From DASQHL01 sp963843685 (GTDB lineage Bacteria; Chloroflexota; Dehalococcoidia; DSTF01; JACRBR01): a stretch of 64,000 bases of DNA. The notes beneath the pieces were generated by a model. That model was not told where the DNA came from. It made no database searches and was given only the letters and a program-made list of their open reading frames with translations. A program made the translations under genes and the position numbers. The stretch covers positions 1-64,000 of the forward strand of contig CAWJLO010000027.1 of the NCBI GenBank assembly GCA_963843685.1, written 5' to 3'. Shown in pieces: positions 24,216-33,856 of the stretch (positions are counted from its first letter, which is position 1; each line of letters opens with the position of its first letter).

Positions 24216-25829
24216 ATGGCCAAGCAGCTCCTGTTCGAAGAGGACGCCCGTCACGCGCTGATGCGCGGTATCGACGCGCTCGCCGATGCCGTGAAGATTA
24301 CGCTCGGGCCCAAGGGGCGAAACGTCGTCCTTGACAAGAAGTTCGGCGCACCGACGATCACGAACGACGGTGTCACGATCGCCAAGGACATCGAGCTCGA
24401 TACGCCGTTCGAGAACATCGGTGCCCAGCTGGCGAAGGAGATCGCCTCCAAGACCAACGACATCGCCGGCGACGGCACGACAACGGCGACGGTGCTTGGC
24501 CAGGCGATCGTCCATGAGGGCCTCAAGAACGTCGCCGCCGGTGCTAACCCGATGGCGATTAAGCGCGGCATCGAAGCAGCGGGCCAGGCCGTTGTCGCTC
24601 AGCTCAAGAAGAACGCCAAGCCGGTGACGACGCGCGAGCAGAGTGCGCAAGTAGCCTCCATCTCAGCGGCGGACACGACCGTCGGTCAGCTGATCGGCGA
24701 GGTGATGGAGAAGGTCGGCAAGGACGGTGTCGTTACCGTCGAGGAGTCGAAGGGCATCGCTACAGAGGTCGAGTACGTCGAAGGCATGGCGTTCGATCGC
24801 GGCTACATCAGTCCCTACTTCGTCACGAACAGCGAGAAGATGGAAGCCGAGCTCGATGAGCCATACATCCTCATCACCGACAAGAAGATCTCGGCCGTTA
24901 CGGACATCCTGCCGATGCTGGAGAAGCTGCTGCAGGTGAGCAAGAACCTGCTGGTGATCGCTGACGACATCGAAGGCGAGGCGCTCGCCACGCTGGCTGT
25001 GAACAAGCTGCGCGGCACGATCAACGTAGTTGGCGTGAAGGCGCCGGGATTTGGCGACCGCCGCAAGGACAACCTGGGCGACATTGCTGCGCTGACCGGC
25101 GCCACGCTGATCAGCGAGGAGCTGGGGAGGAAACTGGACTCCGTTGAGGTGTCCGACCTGGGCCGGGCGCGCAAGGTGATCGTGGCGAAGGAGAACACGA
25201 CGATCATCGAGGGCCGCGGCAAGCAGAAGGATGTCGATGGGCGCGCGAAGCAGATCAAGACCGCGCTCGACACGACGACGTCAGATTGGGACCGCGAGAA
25301 GCTTCAAGAGCGCCTCGGCAAGCTCGCCGGCAGCGTGGCGGTGATCAAAGTAGGCGCCGCGACCGAAGTGGAGCTGAAAGAGAAGAAGCACCGAGTGGAA
25401 GACGCCCTCTCGGCCACGCGCGCGGCCGTAGAGGAAGGTATCGTCTCGGGCGGAGGCGTGGCGCTGATCAACGCCATCACCGCGCTCGACAAGGTGCAGC
25501 TGGAAGGCGACGAGCAGACAGGAGTGGCGATTCTCAAGCGCGCGTTGGAGGAACCGCTGCGTCGCATCGCGATTAACGCCGGCAAGGATGGCTCCGTGAT
25601 CGTGCAGCAGGTGAAGGCGCTCAAGCTGGGCGAAGGCTACGACGCGGCGAAGGACGAGTTCGGCAACATGATGAGCAAGGGCATCATCGACCCGCTGAAG
25701 GTGACCCGCGCCGCCCTGGAGAACGCGATCTCGATCGCCGGCATGGTCCTGACAACGAACTGCCTCGTGACCGATCTCCCTGAGAAGAAGGAGGCCATGC
25801 CTGCGGGCGCGCCGCCACCGATGTACTAA
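24216..25829 (+). CDS. groL: chaperonin GroEL (Hsp60)
   Basis: A 537-residue chaperonin subunit. MAKQLLFEEDARHALMRGID opens it, and ITLGPKGRNVVLDKKFGAPT and DGTTTATVLGQAI are the ATP-binding motifs. The apical and equatorial domains are complete (NLLVIADDIEGEALATLAVN, EEGIVSGGGVALINAI). ATG 24216 follows AAGGATGAGG; the upstream open frame is leader. The C-terminus is PAGAPPPMY, not a Gly-Gly-Met tail. No groES lies upstream or downstream, so its cochaperonin must be elsewhere. The base composition is balanced between strands, unlike the flanking accessory regions. Confidence 0.97.
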   Translation: MAKQLLFEEDARHALMRGIDALADAVKITLGPKGRNVVLDKKFGAPTITNDGVTIAKDIELDTPFENIGAQLAKEIASKTNDIAGDGTTTATVLGQAIVHEGLKNVAAGANPMAIKRGIEAAGQAVVAQLKKNAKPVTTREQSAQVASISAADTTVGQLIGEVMEKVGKDGVVTVEESKGIATEVEYVEGMAFDRGYISPYFVTNSEKMEAELDEPYILITDKKISAVTDILPMLEKLLQVSKNLLVIADDIEGEALATLAVNKLRGTINVVGVKAPGFGDRRKDNLGDIAALTGATLISEELGRKLDSVEVSDLGRARKVIVAKENTTIIEGRGKQKDVDGRAKQIKTALDTTTSDWDREKLQERLGKLAGSVAVIKVGAATEVELKEKKHRVEDALSATRAAVEEGIVSGGGVALINAITALDKVQLEGDEQTGVAILKRALEEPLRRIAINAGKDGSVIVQQVKALKLGEGYDAAKDEFGNMMSKGIIDPLKVTRAALENAISIAGMVLTTNCLVTDLPEKKEAMPAGAPPPMY

Positions 25830-25879
25830 GATCATGATCGCGGCGGGCGGCGGCGGAGGCCGCCGACGCGGGGGTGTGG

Positions 25880-26320
25880 ATGTATACCGAGAACGGCCTG
25901 CTGGTGGATCTGGGCGAGATCGAGCGAACGGTGGAAGGCGCTGACGTGTTCGCGGCCGGATTCCGCCTCTTCCCGGAGCGCTTGCTGATCGACACGCGGC
26001 ACGATGACCGCGAGATGCCCATGGTGGCGATCGCCGATCCGGTTGCGTCGGTGCAGGAACGATTCTTCTGGCTGGGGCAGCATCGTCCCTCGCTCGGCAT
26101 GCCGCAGGCCTTCATGTTCTTCTTCTGGCCGCACAGCGTGCGGTACCTGGAGGAGAGCGGAGTCTGGGCGAAGATCTGCAGGCGCGTGGTCGGCTCCGGA
26201 TTCAGTGGCGCTAGGGAGACATGCGAGGCGGCGTTCCAAGACCTACTCGCACGGGAGCGCGCTGCGAACGTCGATGCCGTAGTAGGCGAGCATCATCAGA
26301 CGCTGTGGTCCGCCGAGTAG
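25880..26320 (+). CDS. conserved hypothetical soluble protein
   Basis: A 146-residue protein beginning MYTENGLLVDLGEIERTVEG at ATG 25880; a GTG two codons earlier is possible. It contains LFPERLLIDTRHDDREMPMV and then FFWLGQHRPSLGMPQAFMFF, an aromatic, His-containing stretch. No signal peptide, TM helix or known motif is recognisable, and I cannot assign a family. It lies 50 bp after groEL on the same strand with no terminator between, so read-through from groEL is possible. Confidence 0.6.
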   Translation: MYTENGLLVDLGEIERTVEGADVFAAGFRLFPERLLIDTRHDDREMPMVAIADPVASVQERFFWLGQHRPSLGMPQAFMFFFWPHSVRYLEESGVWAKICRRVVGSGFSGARETCEAAFQDLLARERAANVDAVVGEHHQTLWSAE

Positions 26321-26562
26321 CGCCTCGACTACTGTCGAATAGCAATGAGAGCCCGCCGACTCTCATTTGAGAATTGCGAGCAGCGTTGGCACGCGTTGCG
26401 AGCAGCGAGGCCAGCGGGCCACGCGAGCGCCCCGGCCGGCTGGATCGTGTGCGAGATATTGCGCGAATCCCGAAGTTCACTATGATGGGCTGGCCCGCGC
26501 GAAGTTATGCGCGGGCTGGTGACACCCCCGAAACACTTCAGACGACGCGAAGGAGGCGAAGG

Positions 26563-27876
26563 TTGAAACTCAAACTACTGGCGCTGGGCGCACTCGCAAC
26601 ATTGATGATCGGCGCGTACGCGGGCACGCGGTCGGTGTCCGCGCAGGCTCCCGGACCGACGGCGGGGAAGCATCTCGCCGGAGGCCTGTTGAGCCCCCGC
26701 GGGATGAAGATCGGGCCGGATGGCATGATATACGTGGCGGACGCCGGAAGCGCCGGTGACATCGTCGCGCCGTACGACCAGTCGAAGAGCGGTCTCACGG
26801 GCAAGATCGCGAAGGTCGACCCCTCGACCGGCGCAGTCACGGTCCTGGCGGACAACTTGCCGTCCAACGGCAGCGGCGAGGGCGATAACGTCGGGCCGGC
26901 TGACGTGGCGTTCGTGGGCAACACGCTGTACTACATCCAGACGCACGCCGGGACGGCGTACGGGTTCGACGCGAGCACGCCCACGGGCTTGTACAAGGTG
27001 AACGACAACGGCACCGTGACGCTCGTCGCCGACATCGGCGCATTCAACATCGCCAATCCCGTTCAGGACGTCGCCGGCGGCACTCAGCAAGACATCGAAA
27101 AGGGCGGAAACCCGTACTCGATGGTTGAGCGCGACGGTGCGCTGTTTGTGGTCGACGGCAACCAGAACCAGATCATGAAGATCACGACGTCGGGGACGAT
27201 TACGCGGGTTGCGGAGTTCCCTGGCCACCCGGTCACGACCGGCATCACATACAGCGGTAGCGGCCCATTCTACGTGTCCTCGCTGGGGCAGTTCCCCTTC
27301 AACGCGAAGGACAGCCACATCTACCGCGTCGGCTACCCGACGGGCACCGTGACGGAGATCGCCAGCGGCGTGAGCTCGTTGACAGACGTGCAGTACGGGC
27401 CGGGCGGTCAGCTCTACGCGTTGAACTTCATGGATCAGGCGGCCGACCCGTTCGGCGGACCGCTGCCGTGGACACCGTTCACCGGCAAGCTGATGAAGGT
27501 CGACGTGTCAACGGGTACCTTCACACCGGTGGTCTCGGGCTTCGTCGCATCGACGTTCGTCGTGTTTAGCGGCGACACGGCGTACATTACGAACAACAGC
27601 GTTCCGGCGCTCGCGCCCGGCGAGATCTGGGAAGTCGACAACGTGTCCTCGTTGCCGGCCATCGAGCCGACACCCACGCCGGAGCCGACGCAGGCGCCGC
27701 CACCAGCACCGACGGCGACTCCGGCGGGAGGCGTCATCGGCGCGCCGAACACTGGCGATGGCAGTGCGACAAGCGCCGCCGGAGCTGCATCGGGTATCGC
27801 CATGATGATCGCGGTGTTCGCAGCGGGGCTCGCTCTGGTTGGCGGTGGCGTGGTCGTGGCGCGCAAGCGCGCGTAG
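26563..27876 (+). CDS. ScyD/ScyE-like secreted beta-propeller with LPXTG-like C-terminal anchor
   Basis: A 437-residue exported protein from TTG 26563, decided by AAGGAGG at 26550-26556. The frame is open further upstream but lacks signals there. The signal peptide (KLLALGALATLMIGAYAGTR) ends near VSAQA. The body has NHL-like blades typical of ScyD/ScyE proteins, for example LLSPRGMKIGPDGMIYVADA, NPYSMVERDGALFVVDGNQN and SLTDVQYGPGGQLYALN. A Pro-Thr linker leads to IGAPNTGDG, a TM helix and the terminal RKRA. This tripartite tail resembles a sortase sorting signal. It is probably displayed on the surface; any enzymatic role is unknown. Confidence 0.82.
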   Translation: MKLKLLALGALATLMIGAYAGTRSVSAQAPGPTAGKHLAGGLLSPRGMKIGPDGMIYVADAGSAGDIVAPYDQSKSGLTGKIAKVDPSTGAVTVLADNLPSNGSGEGDNVGPADVAFVGNTLYYIQTHAGTAYGFDASTPTGLYKVNDNGTVTLVADIGAFNIANPVQDVAGGTQQDIEKGGNPYSMVERDGALFVVDGNQNQIMKITTSGTITRVAEFPGHPVTTGITYSGSGPFYVSSLGQFPFNAKDSHIYRVGYPTGTVTEIASGVSSLTDVQYGPGGQLYALNFMDQAADPFGGPLPWTPFTGKLMKVDVSTGTFTPVVSGFVASTFVVFSGDTAYITNNSVPALAPGEIWEVDNVSSLPAIEPTPTPEPTQAPPPAPTATPAGGVIGAPNTGDGSATSAAGAASGIAMMIAVFAAGLALVGGGVVVARKRA

Positions 27877-27902
27877 GCTGCCAGCGCTTCAAAGACCAGT
27901 GG

Positions 27903-27930
27903 GAGGGTCGGTCCGCGCGGGCCGACCCTC
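27903..27930 (+). terminator. hairpin terminator after the ScyD-like gene
   Basis: GAGGGTCGG (27903-27911) pairs exactly with CCGACCCTC (27922-27930) across a 10-base loop, followed by TCGTCTCG. It lies 27 bp past the stop. Confidence 0.7.
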
Positions 27931-27970
27931 TCGTCTCGCACCATCATGTGAGTAGGGGGACTTGGACTTG

Positions 27971-28588
27971 ATGGGAACGCCTGCGAACCGCAACCCCATC
28001 TGGGTGCTGCCGATTGCGGCCGTGGCCTCTACGCTGATGCTCGCCGCGTGCGGTGGTGGCAGCGGATCGAACACCGCCACCGCCACGATGGCCGTCCAGG
28101 CGACCGCACCCGCGGCGCCATCGGCCACACCGCCAACGCTAGAATCCAAGACGGAAACACCGGTCGCCGTCACGACTCCGACTCCCGCCCCGGCGCCCCG
28201 CTCGCCCGAGCCTAGCCACGTTCCGGTCGCGACTCCGACACCGGTCGCCGTGCCGGCCACTGCGCCGCCTCCTCCTCCCACGCAAGCGCCACCTCCTCCG
28301 CCGACAGGGCAAACGGAGTCCATCGTTGCCAAGGACACAAAGTTCTCCGTAACCTCGTTCACTGTGACGGCGGGAGGCCCCGTGACGATCAAGCTCGACA
28401 ATCAGGACGTTGGCGTGCAGCACGACATCGTGGTCCTCGACCCGGCGGGGACGCAGGTTGCCGCTACCGACGTCGCCACCGGGCCGGTGATGCAGCAAAC
28501 CTCGTTCACGCCCGCGGCTCCGGGTCGCTACACCTTCAAGTGCACCGTGCACCCGCAGCAGATGTATGGCGTGATTGTCGTGCAGTAA
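27971..28588 (+). CDS. cupredoxin-domain lipoprotein
   Basis: A 205-residue lipoprotein. The signal peptide ends at TLMLAAC. A long Pro-Thr-Ala linker (about 90 residues) follows, then a plastocyanin/azurin-like cupredoxin. DTKFSVTSFTVTAGGPVTIK is the first sheet, and the blue-copper ligands are His in GVQHDIVV and Cys-His-Met in FKCTVHPQQMYG. The set His, Cys, His, Met is complete, so it should bind type I copper and carry electrons at the outer face of the membrane. ATG 27971 is chosen; a TTG at 27962 is nearer the GGGGG ribosome-binding stretch. Confidence 0.88.
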   Translation: MGTPANRNPIWVLPIAAVASTLMLAACGGGSGSNTATATMAVQATAPAAPSATPPTLESKTETPVAVTTPTPAPAPRSPEPSHVPVATPTPVAVPATAPPPPPTQAPPPPPTGQTESIVAKDTKFSVTSFTVTAGGPVTIKLDNQDVGVQHDIVVLDPAGTQVAATDVATGPVMQQTSFTPAAPGRYTFKCTVHPQQMYGVIVVQ

Positions 28589-28594
28589 GCGACG

Positions 28595-30178
28595 TCACGA
28601 GAACCAGCTGGACTCGCCATCCTTGGAGATGAGCACACGACGGTGCGGCTCGCGGCCGTGGCTGCGCGAAGCGAGATTGTAGCGCTGGGCCATCTGGTGC
28701 TGCAGCCGACGAATGTAGGCGTTCTGCGGTGACAGCTCGACCTCGGCTTCGCCACCATTGAGCACATCCGCGATGGCGTCTTCCGTCTCCTGCATCGCGT
28801 GCGTAACCGGCGGCGCGCCCTCGGCACCCGTGGCGCGCTGCTGCTGCATCGACAGCAGTCCCTGCTCCATCTGTACGACCGTGTTCGTCTTCAACACATA
28901 GATGGGGATGCCGCGGCTTTCGGCGTCGCGCAGTGCCTGAGGCTTGCGCCGGAAATACGATCGTAGCGTCATGACAGTGTCCGCGTCGCTCAGCTCCTCG
29001 GCGAGCGCCACCCGGGCACCCGTCTCGCGGATCGCCTGCTCCAATCGCTTGCGGGAGATGCCGAACGGGTACATGCGCCGGAACGGTGCCTCGTCCACCG
29101 CCGTTTCGGTGACCCGCGCCCCGTTGTAGGTGCGCCGGTCGCGCAGGCCCCGATCGCCGCGCGGGGCGATCGGGCGGGGCAGTTCGATGATTCGGATCTC
29201 ACCGTCCTCGCCCAGCTCGCGGACCTCGGCGGGTACCTTGTAGCCCCGGAGCATGGAGTCGACGGTCTCCGCGACATCCCGATGCACGGCGACCCGATCC
29301 CAGCTTTGGATCTCGACCACGATGTCGAACGTGGGCGGCGCTTTCCGCTCCAGAATCGACTTTTGCGTCCCGCGGCGGCGCGCCTCCTCGTCGCCGAGCG
29401 TGACCGATTGGATGCCACCGATCAGATCGGCCAGGGTAGGATTCATCACGAGGTTCTCGAGCTCGTTTCCGTGCGCCGTGGCGACGAGCTGAACGCCGCG
29501 CTCGGCGATGGTCCGCGCGGCGGCCGCCTCCAGCTCCGTGCCAATCTCGTCGATGACGATGACCTCCGGCATGTGATTCTCGACAGCCTCGATCATCACG
29601 GCGTGCTGGAGCACCGGCGACTTCACCTGCATGCGACGCGCCTGGCCGATCGCCGGATGCGGAATGTCGCCGTCGCCGGCTATCTCGTTCGACGTATCGA
29701 CGATGACCACGCGCTTGTTCATGTCGTCGGCGAGGACGCGGGCCACCTCGCGCAACATGGTGGTCTTGCCGACGCCCGGCCGTCCCAGGAGCAGGATGCT
29801 CTGCTCGGTCTTGATCAGGTCTTCTATGACCTGGATCGTGCCGAAGACAGCGCGGCCGACGCGGCATGTCAGCCCCACGATGCGATCCCGCCGATTGCGT
29901 ATCGCGGAGATGCGGTGCAGGGTTCGCTCGATACCGGCGCGGTTGTCTCCACCAAACTCTCCGATGTGCGCCGCAACGTAGTCGATATCTTCGACGGTCA
30001 CCTCTCGCTCGGACAGGACGACCTCGCGGCCGGGGTATCGCGCCTCAGGTTTCCGGCCGAGGTCGATGACGATCTCGAGGAGCGCGGCGTTATCGTCACG
30101 CAGCTTCAGCGGGTCGCAGATATGGGGCGGCAGCGCCGCGAGGAGGAGTTCAAGGTCGTCGGTGATGATGCGTTGCAA
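28595..30178 (-). CDS. R3H-domain AAA+ ring ATPase (SpoIIIAA/Ycf45-like)
   Basis: A 527-residue protein. Residues 1-100 form an N-terminal domain (LELLLAALPPHICDPLKLRD). The ATPase core has Walker A LLLGRPGVGKTTMLREVARV, a DTSNEIAGDGDIPHP loop, Walker B EVIVIDEIGTELEAAAARTI and VATAHGNELENLVMNPTLAD. The Ycf45/SpoIIIAA subgroup combines this with a C-terminal R3H single-stranded nucleic-acid-binding domain, here at about residues 480-520 (QHQMAQRYNLASRSHGREPH then RRVLI). It is likely an ATP-driven nucleic-acid-binding protein; its cellular role is unclear even in the family. The downstream cupredoxin gene is convergent, with stops six bases apart. Confidence 0.88.
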   Translation of the reverse strand: MQRIITDDLELLLAALPPHICDPLKLRDDNAALLEIVIDLGRKPEARYPGREVVLSEREVTVEDIDYVAAHIGEFGGDNRAGIERTLHRISAIRNRRDRIVGLTCRVGRAVFGTIQVIEDLIKTEQSILLLGRPGVGKTTMLREVARVLADDMNKRVVIVDTSNEIAGDGDIPHPAIGQARRMQVKSPVLQHAVMIEAVENHMPEVIVIDEIGTELEAAAARTIAERGVQLVATAHGNELENLVMNPTLADLIGGIQSVTLGDEEARRRGTQKSILERKAPPTFDIVVEIQSWDRVAVHRDVAETVDSMLRGYKVPAEVRELGEDGEIRIIELPRPIAPRGDRGLRDRRTYNGARVTETAVDEAPFRRMYPFGISRKRLEQAIRETGARVALAEELSDADTVMTLRSYFRRKPQALRDAESRGIPIYVLKTNTVVQMEQGLLSMQQQRATGAEGAPPVTHAMQETEDAIADVLNGGEAEVELSPQNAYIRRLQHQMAQRYNLASRSHGREPHRRVLISKDGESSWFS

Positions 30179-30189
30179 CGGGCGTCACC

Positions 30190-31120
30190 TCATCCCAGTG
30201 CAGTGTGGACAAACGCGGGGACGGATCGTGCCGATTTCACGGGTCTGACGGTCTTACGTGCGAGGACGGCGTACTCCTCGCCCTGCTCGAAGCCGAGTGC
30301 GGCGAGACGAGCGCGCGTGCCCTCCTGGTAGTCGGGCAGAAGTACGCACACCGTCGCGCCGGATGTCTTTGCGAGCGCGGACTCGATCAGGTCATCGAGT
30401 GCATCGGGTTCGGCCAGCAGGTCGAAGCGGGCGACGTCGCCCTCGCGGGCGATGCGAAGCCAGCCATGGATGCGGCCATCGCGCTCCAGGACGTACTGCG
30501 ACGTCTTGCCGAGACTCTCCCGCGTGCCTATCCACTCTGCGTAGGTCATCGCTTCGATGCGGCGCACCTCGTGGGGGACGACGCTGTTGTAGAGCTGGAA
30601 GATGCCGTAGAGGTCGGACTTGGTGCGGCGTCGCAAGCCCGAGGTGGCACCGTGGCTGGTGCCGGATTCGGAAGTCGCGGCAGTAGACCTGTTCGCGCAG
30701 GTATGGATTGAAGCCGGCGCGCGCAGCGCACTGGAGCGAGGCGCTCGACGCAGGCAAGCGCACGAAGATCTTGAACGCGCCTGACTTGCCGGCCGCGGCC
30801 GTGACCTGATCCAGCAGGCTCATGACAACGCTGTTGTCAGCCTCCGAGGCGTTTATCAGGCAGTCGATCTCCCAGGCCAGCTTGGAACCGCGCTTGCGGG
30901 CGGAGACGAGCCCGCGGAGCGTCGGGCCCTTCACGCTGATCCAGGTGTGGCGGCCGGTGGCGAAGCTGAACCACTGCTCGAAGGCGGCCTCCAATGGGTG
31001 CGGGGAGTCGTTGGTGCCGATCCGGTCGAGGGTCATGGCCTCATTTGCGTAGACGCGACCATCGTACGAGACCAGCGCGACGAGGTCGGTCGGCAGGACG
31101 GTACGGGCGTTTTGCGTCAT
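30190..31120 (-). CDS. GNAT-like acetyltransferase, reading frame broken near 30675
   Basis: The 5' frame (ATG 31120, MTQNARTVLPTDLVALVSYD) codes well to LREQVYCRDF. Coding quality then moves to another frame beginning ESGTSHGATSGLRRRTKSDL and running to the stop at 30190. One base change near 30675 gives about 309 residues. The first half (AFEQWFSFATGRHTWISVKG, VMSLLDQVTAAAGKSGAFKI) and second half (YVLERDGRIHGWLRIAREGD) look like a duplicated or tandem GNAT fold, of the kind often found next to the R3H ATPase. It lies 12 bp upstream of that gene on the same strand, so they are probably one operon. It may be an assembly indel. Confidence 0.65.
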
Positions 31121-31187
31121 TTGCGGAGGCGTGGACTCCTTTCAGTGGTACATCATTGTAACGTTTCGGGCCCGGAGCCTGTCGGGC

Positions 31188-31814
31188 CTACTTCGACGTT
31201 GACTGTTCAGCTTTGCGGGCCGTCGCGAGGTCCGCGAAGAGGCGGTGGAAGCGGGGGTCGCCGGTGAGCTCCGGGTGGAAGGACGTGGCGAGGAGGGAGC
31301 CTTCAAGGGCGGCGACGATCGTGCCATCGGCCAGCCTGGCGAGGATGTCCACGGCGGGGCCGGCGCGTTCGATGAGGGGGGCGCGGATGAAGACGGCGTG
31401 GAACGGGCCGTCGTCGAATCCGGCGACGTCCAGGTCGGCTTCGAAGCTATCGACCTGGCGGCCGAAGGCGTTGCGGCGGACGTCGATGTCCATGAGGGCG
31501 AGGTTCGGGCGGTCGAGGTCGGTGGCGTGTTTGGCGAGGACGATGGCGCCGGCGCAGGTGCCCCAGATGGGGAGGCCCTGCTGGCCGAGGCGGCGGATGG
31601 GCTCGCGGAGGTCGTAGATATCCAGCAGGCGGAGGATGGTGGTGCTCTCGCCGCCGGGGATGATGAGGGCATCGATGCCGGCGAGCTGGGCGGGGAGGCG
31701 GATTTCGGCGGTGGCGACGCCGAGCGCGCCGAGCATGGCGACGTGCTCGGCGAAGTCGCCCTGGAGGGCGAGGACGCCGATGGTGGGGCCGGGGCTGGTG
31801 CGGTTCGCGGTCAT
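31188..31814 (-). CDS. pdxT: pyridoxal 5'-phosphate synthase glutaminase subunit
   Basis: A 208-residue class I-like glutamine amidotransferase that feeds ammonia to PdxS. IGVLALQGDFAEHVAMLGAL opens it, IIPGGESTTILRLLDIYDL is the GGES oxyanion loop, and LPIWGTCAGAIVLAKH holds the nucleophilic Cys. ALEGSLLATSFHPELTGDPR carries the His-Glu pair. ATG 31814 is the conserved start; the longer open frame upstream is not conserved. The pdxS gene is about 4 kb away (35903-36835) and not adjacent as in most operons. The 227 bp upstream hold no gene that I can see. Confidence 0.95.
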   Translation of the reverse strand: MTANRTSPGPTIGVLALQGDFAEHVAMLGALGVATAEIRLPAQLAGIDALIIPGGESTTILRLLDIYDLREPIRRLGQQGLPIWGTCAGAIVLAKHATDLDRPNLALMDIDVRRNAFGRQVDSFEADLDVAGFDDGPFHAVFIRAPLIERAGPAVDILARLADGTIVAALEGSLLATSFHPELTGDPRFHRLFADLATARKAEQSTSK

Positions 31815-32041
31815 GGGTCCCTGGGCCTGACTGTGCTGGCTGTCGCGATGTCGGATGTTGCTGATGTCAGTTATTGCTATGGATAGGGTGATTCTGGATC
31901 TTGCCGTTATGGTAGCTGGCCGATTCGCTCCCCGGCTGGCGCTGCGCGGGCGGGGGCCGCGCGGCGGGGTGACGGAGGGGCAGTTCGAACGTAGCACGGG
32001 GGGCGGGGGATCTCCAAGCGGCAGGCGCGTGGTCGATCCGG

Positions 32042-32834
32042 TCAGGGGAGGAAGGCTACGACGCGGGCGGGGGCGGCGCTGCAGCCTTTCAGCCTCATGG
32101 GGAAGAAGCCGACGTGGAAGCCAGCCTTCGGCAGGGACGCGAGGTCCACGAGCTGCTGGACGATGAAGACCTCTCGCGTGCGGCCGGCGAAGTGGCCGTC
32201 CCAGATCTGGGAGCGATCACCGGTCTCGCGGAAGGCCTTCGCCATGACGGCGAAGGGGCGGTCCCAGCCGAGGGCGTCGGTGCCGAGGACCTTCGCGCCG
32301 GCGGACGAGAGGAAGAGGGTCCCTTCGCGCGTCATGCCGGGGTAGCTGAAGTACTCCGGGTCGCCGAGGGCGAAGCGTTCCTGACCGGTGCGGAGCAGGA
32401 CGGCGGAGCCGGGCTCGACGGGGTTGCCGTTCTCGCGGAGGGCTTCCTCGAGGGCGTCGACGCTGATGCCGGCGTTCGGCTCGCACTTGCCGCGCAGATC
32501 GAGAACGAGGGCGGGACAGTAGAGCTCGGAGAGGTCGATGTCGCTGATGGTCCGGGCTGGACGGCCCTCGCAGGTGGAGCCGTAGTGGAGGGGCGCGTCG
32601 ACGTGGGTGCCGAGGTGGGTGGACATGCGGACGTGCTCGTCGCCCCATCCCTCGCCGTCGGGGAGGTCTTCAGGCGTGCAGCCGAAGATCTGCGACATGA
32701 CGGCGGCACCTTCGACGGCCGGACGGACGGGGGTGACCTGCGGGAAGAGCGGGAGCGGCGGCGGCGCGGCGGTCCGGCGGGAAGTGGCTGGCGTCTTCGG
32801 GGTCGATGAGGCGGGTGAGATCGATCAGTTTCAC
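32042..32834 (-). CDS. cyclase / kynurenine-formamidase family hydrolase, frameshifted near 32770
   Basis: The N-terminus (GTG 32834, VKLIDLTRLIDPEDASHFPP) is the typical DLT[HR].I opening of the cyclase family. Within a GCC-rich stretch near 32755-32785 the frame changes, and the rest (LPLFPQVTPVRPAVEGAAVM onward) continues to 32042. The metal site is complete: HVRMSTHLGTHVDAPLHYG contains the HxGTHxDxPxH motif. One base change restores about 264 residues. The family hydrolyses amides or lactones (N-formylkynurenine, isatin and others) with Zn or Mn. The GTG overlaps the stop of the quinone oxidoreductase (GTGA), so they are coupled. Confidence 0.78.
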
Positions 32835-33829
32835 AGCCGGAACACCACCTTTCCGCTCGTCTCGCCCCGCTCCATCGCCGCCTGCACCGAGGCGATCTCC
32901 TCGATCGGGTGGACCGATGGCGTGTCGAGTTGCGCCGTGCGGAGCCATTCCGCGGTGAACTCCTCCGCGAGGTGGTCCGCGGGCGTCCCGAAGAACGGGA
33001 TCTTCGAGAACGGCATAATTGTAATGGAGTCGTACGAGTTCTCGAAGAGGTTGATGGGCGAGACGCCGGCGACCGTACCGAAGAGCACCCACCGTCCGAG
33101 CCTCCGGATGACGCGGCGATCCGTCTTGAGGGTCTCGCCGCCGACACCGTTGAGCACGACGTGCACACCCGCCGGCGGCGCCGCGGGCTGGAAGCCGCGG
33201 GGCTTCACGCCTGCGATCTCGCCGACCGCCTGCACGTAGTCACGGCTCTTGTAGTTGATGGCGTGGTCCGCGCCGTGTGCCTTCACCGCGGCCACCTTCT
33301 CGTCGCTTCCCGCGAGCCCGATGACGGTCACGTCTCTGAACTTGCGCTTGAGGATCTGCACCGCCAACGAACCAACCCCGCCGGCGGCGGCATGCACGAG
33401 GACGATCTCGCCCTCCTGCACTTTCGCCCACTCGTAGACAGCGAGATGCGCGGTAGGCATGTTGACCGGGTAGATGAGGACCTGCTCGAGCGACACGCGG
33501 TCCGGCACGCGGCGCAGAGCACGCTCGGCGATGGCGAGGTACTCCTGGTAGGCGCCTCCCCTTGGGAGGCAGTAGACGCGATCACCGGGAGCGAATGTTG
33601 AGACGCCGGATCCGACGTCCGCCACGACCCCGGCGGCCTCCTGTCCCGGGACGAACGGCGGCTCGCGAAGCCGAGCCGGGAATCCGCGGCGACCCATGAT
33701 GTCACCCCAGCGAAGACCGGCGAACTCCACCTTCACGAGGACCTCGCCGGCGCCGGGGACAGGGCGAGGCACGTCTTCGATGCGGAAGTTCTCGGGTCCG
33801 CCGTAGTCCAGGAGGAGCGCTGCCTTCAT
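32831..33829 (-). CDS. zinc-independent medium-chain dehydrogenase, quinone oxidoreductase type
   Basis: A 332-residue MDR protein. MKAALLLDYGGPENFRIEDV is the usual start, VPGQEAAGVVADVGSGVSTF and the GDRVYCLPRGGAYQEYLAI segment form the GroES-like domain, and VLVHAAAGGVGSLAVQILKR is the NADPH-binding loop. No zinc-ligand cysteines are present, as expected for QOR/zeta-crystallin enzymes. It probably reduces a quinone or enone with NADPH. It is coupled to the downstream cyclase-family hydrolase and transcribed away from a LacI regulator across a double operator, so the pair is probably a regulated catabolic unit. Confidence 0.88.
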   Translation of the reverse strand: MKAALLLDYGGPENFRIEDVPRPVPGAGEVLVKVEFAGLRWGDIMGRRGFPARLREPPFVPGQEAAGVVADVGSGVSTFAPGDRVYCLPRGGAYQEYLAIAERALRRVPDRVSLEQVLIYPVNMPTAHLAVYEWAKVQEGEIVLVHAAAGGVGSLAVQILKRKFRDVTVIGLAGSDEKVAAVKAHGADHAINYKSRDYVQAVGEIAGVKPRGFQPAAPPAGVHVVLNGVGGETLKTDRRVIRRLGRWVLFGTVAGVSPINLFENSYDSITIMPFSKIPFFGTPADHLAEEFTAEWLRTAQLDTPSVHPIEEIASVQAAMERGETSGKVVFRL

Positions 33830-33856
33830 GTGTCTGCCCTCGCACCGCCGTTCGCC

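Noticed and set aside
30179..30331. ORFs on the + strand over the R3H ATPase and GNAT genes
   Set aside because: Shadows with poor composition; the minus-strand genes carry the conserved motifs.
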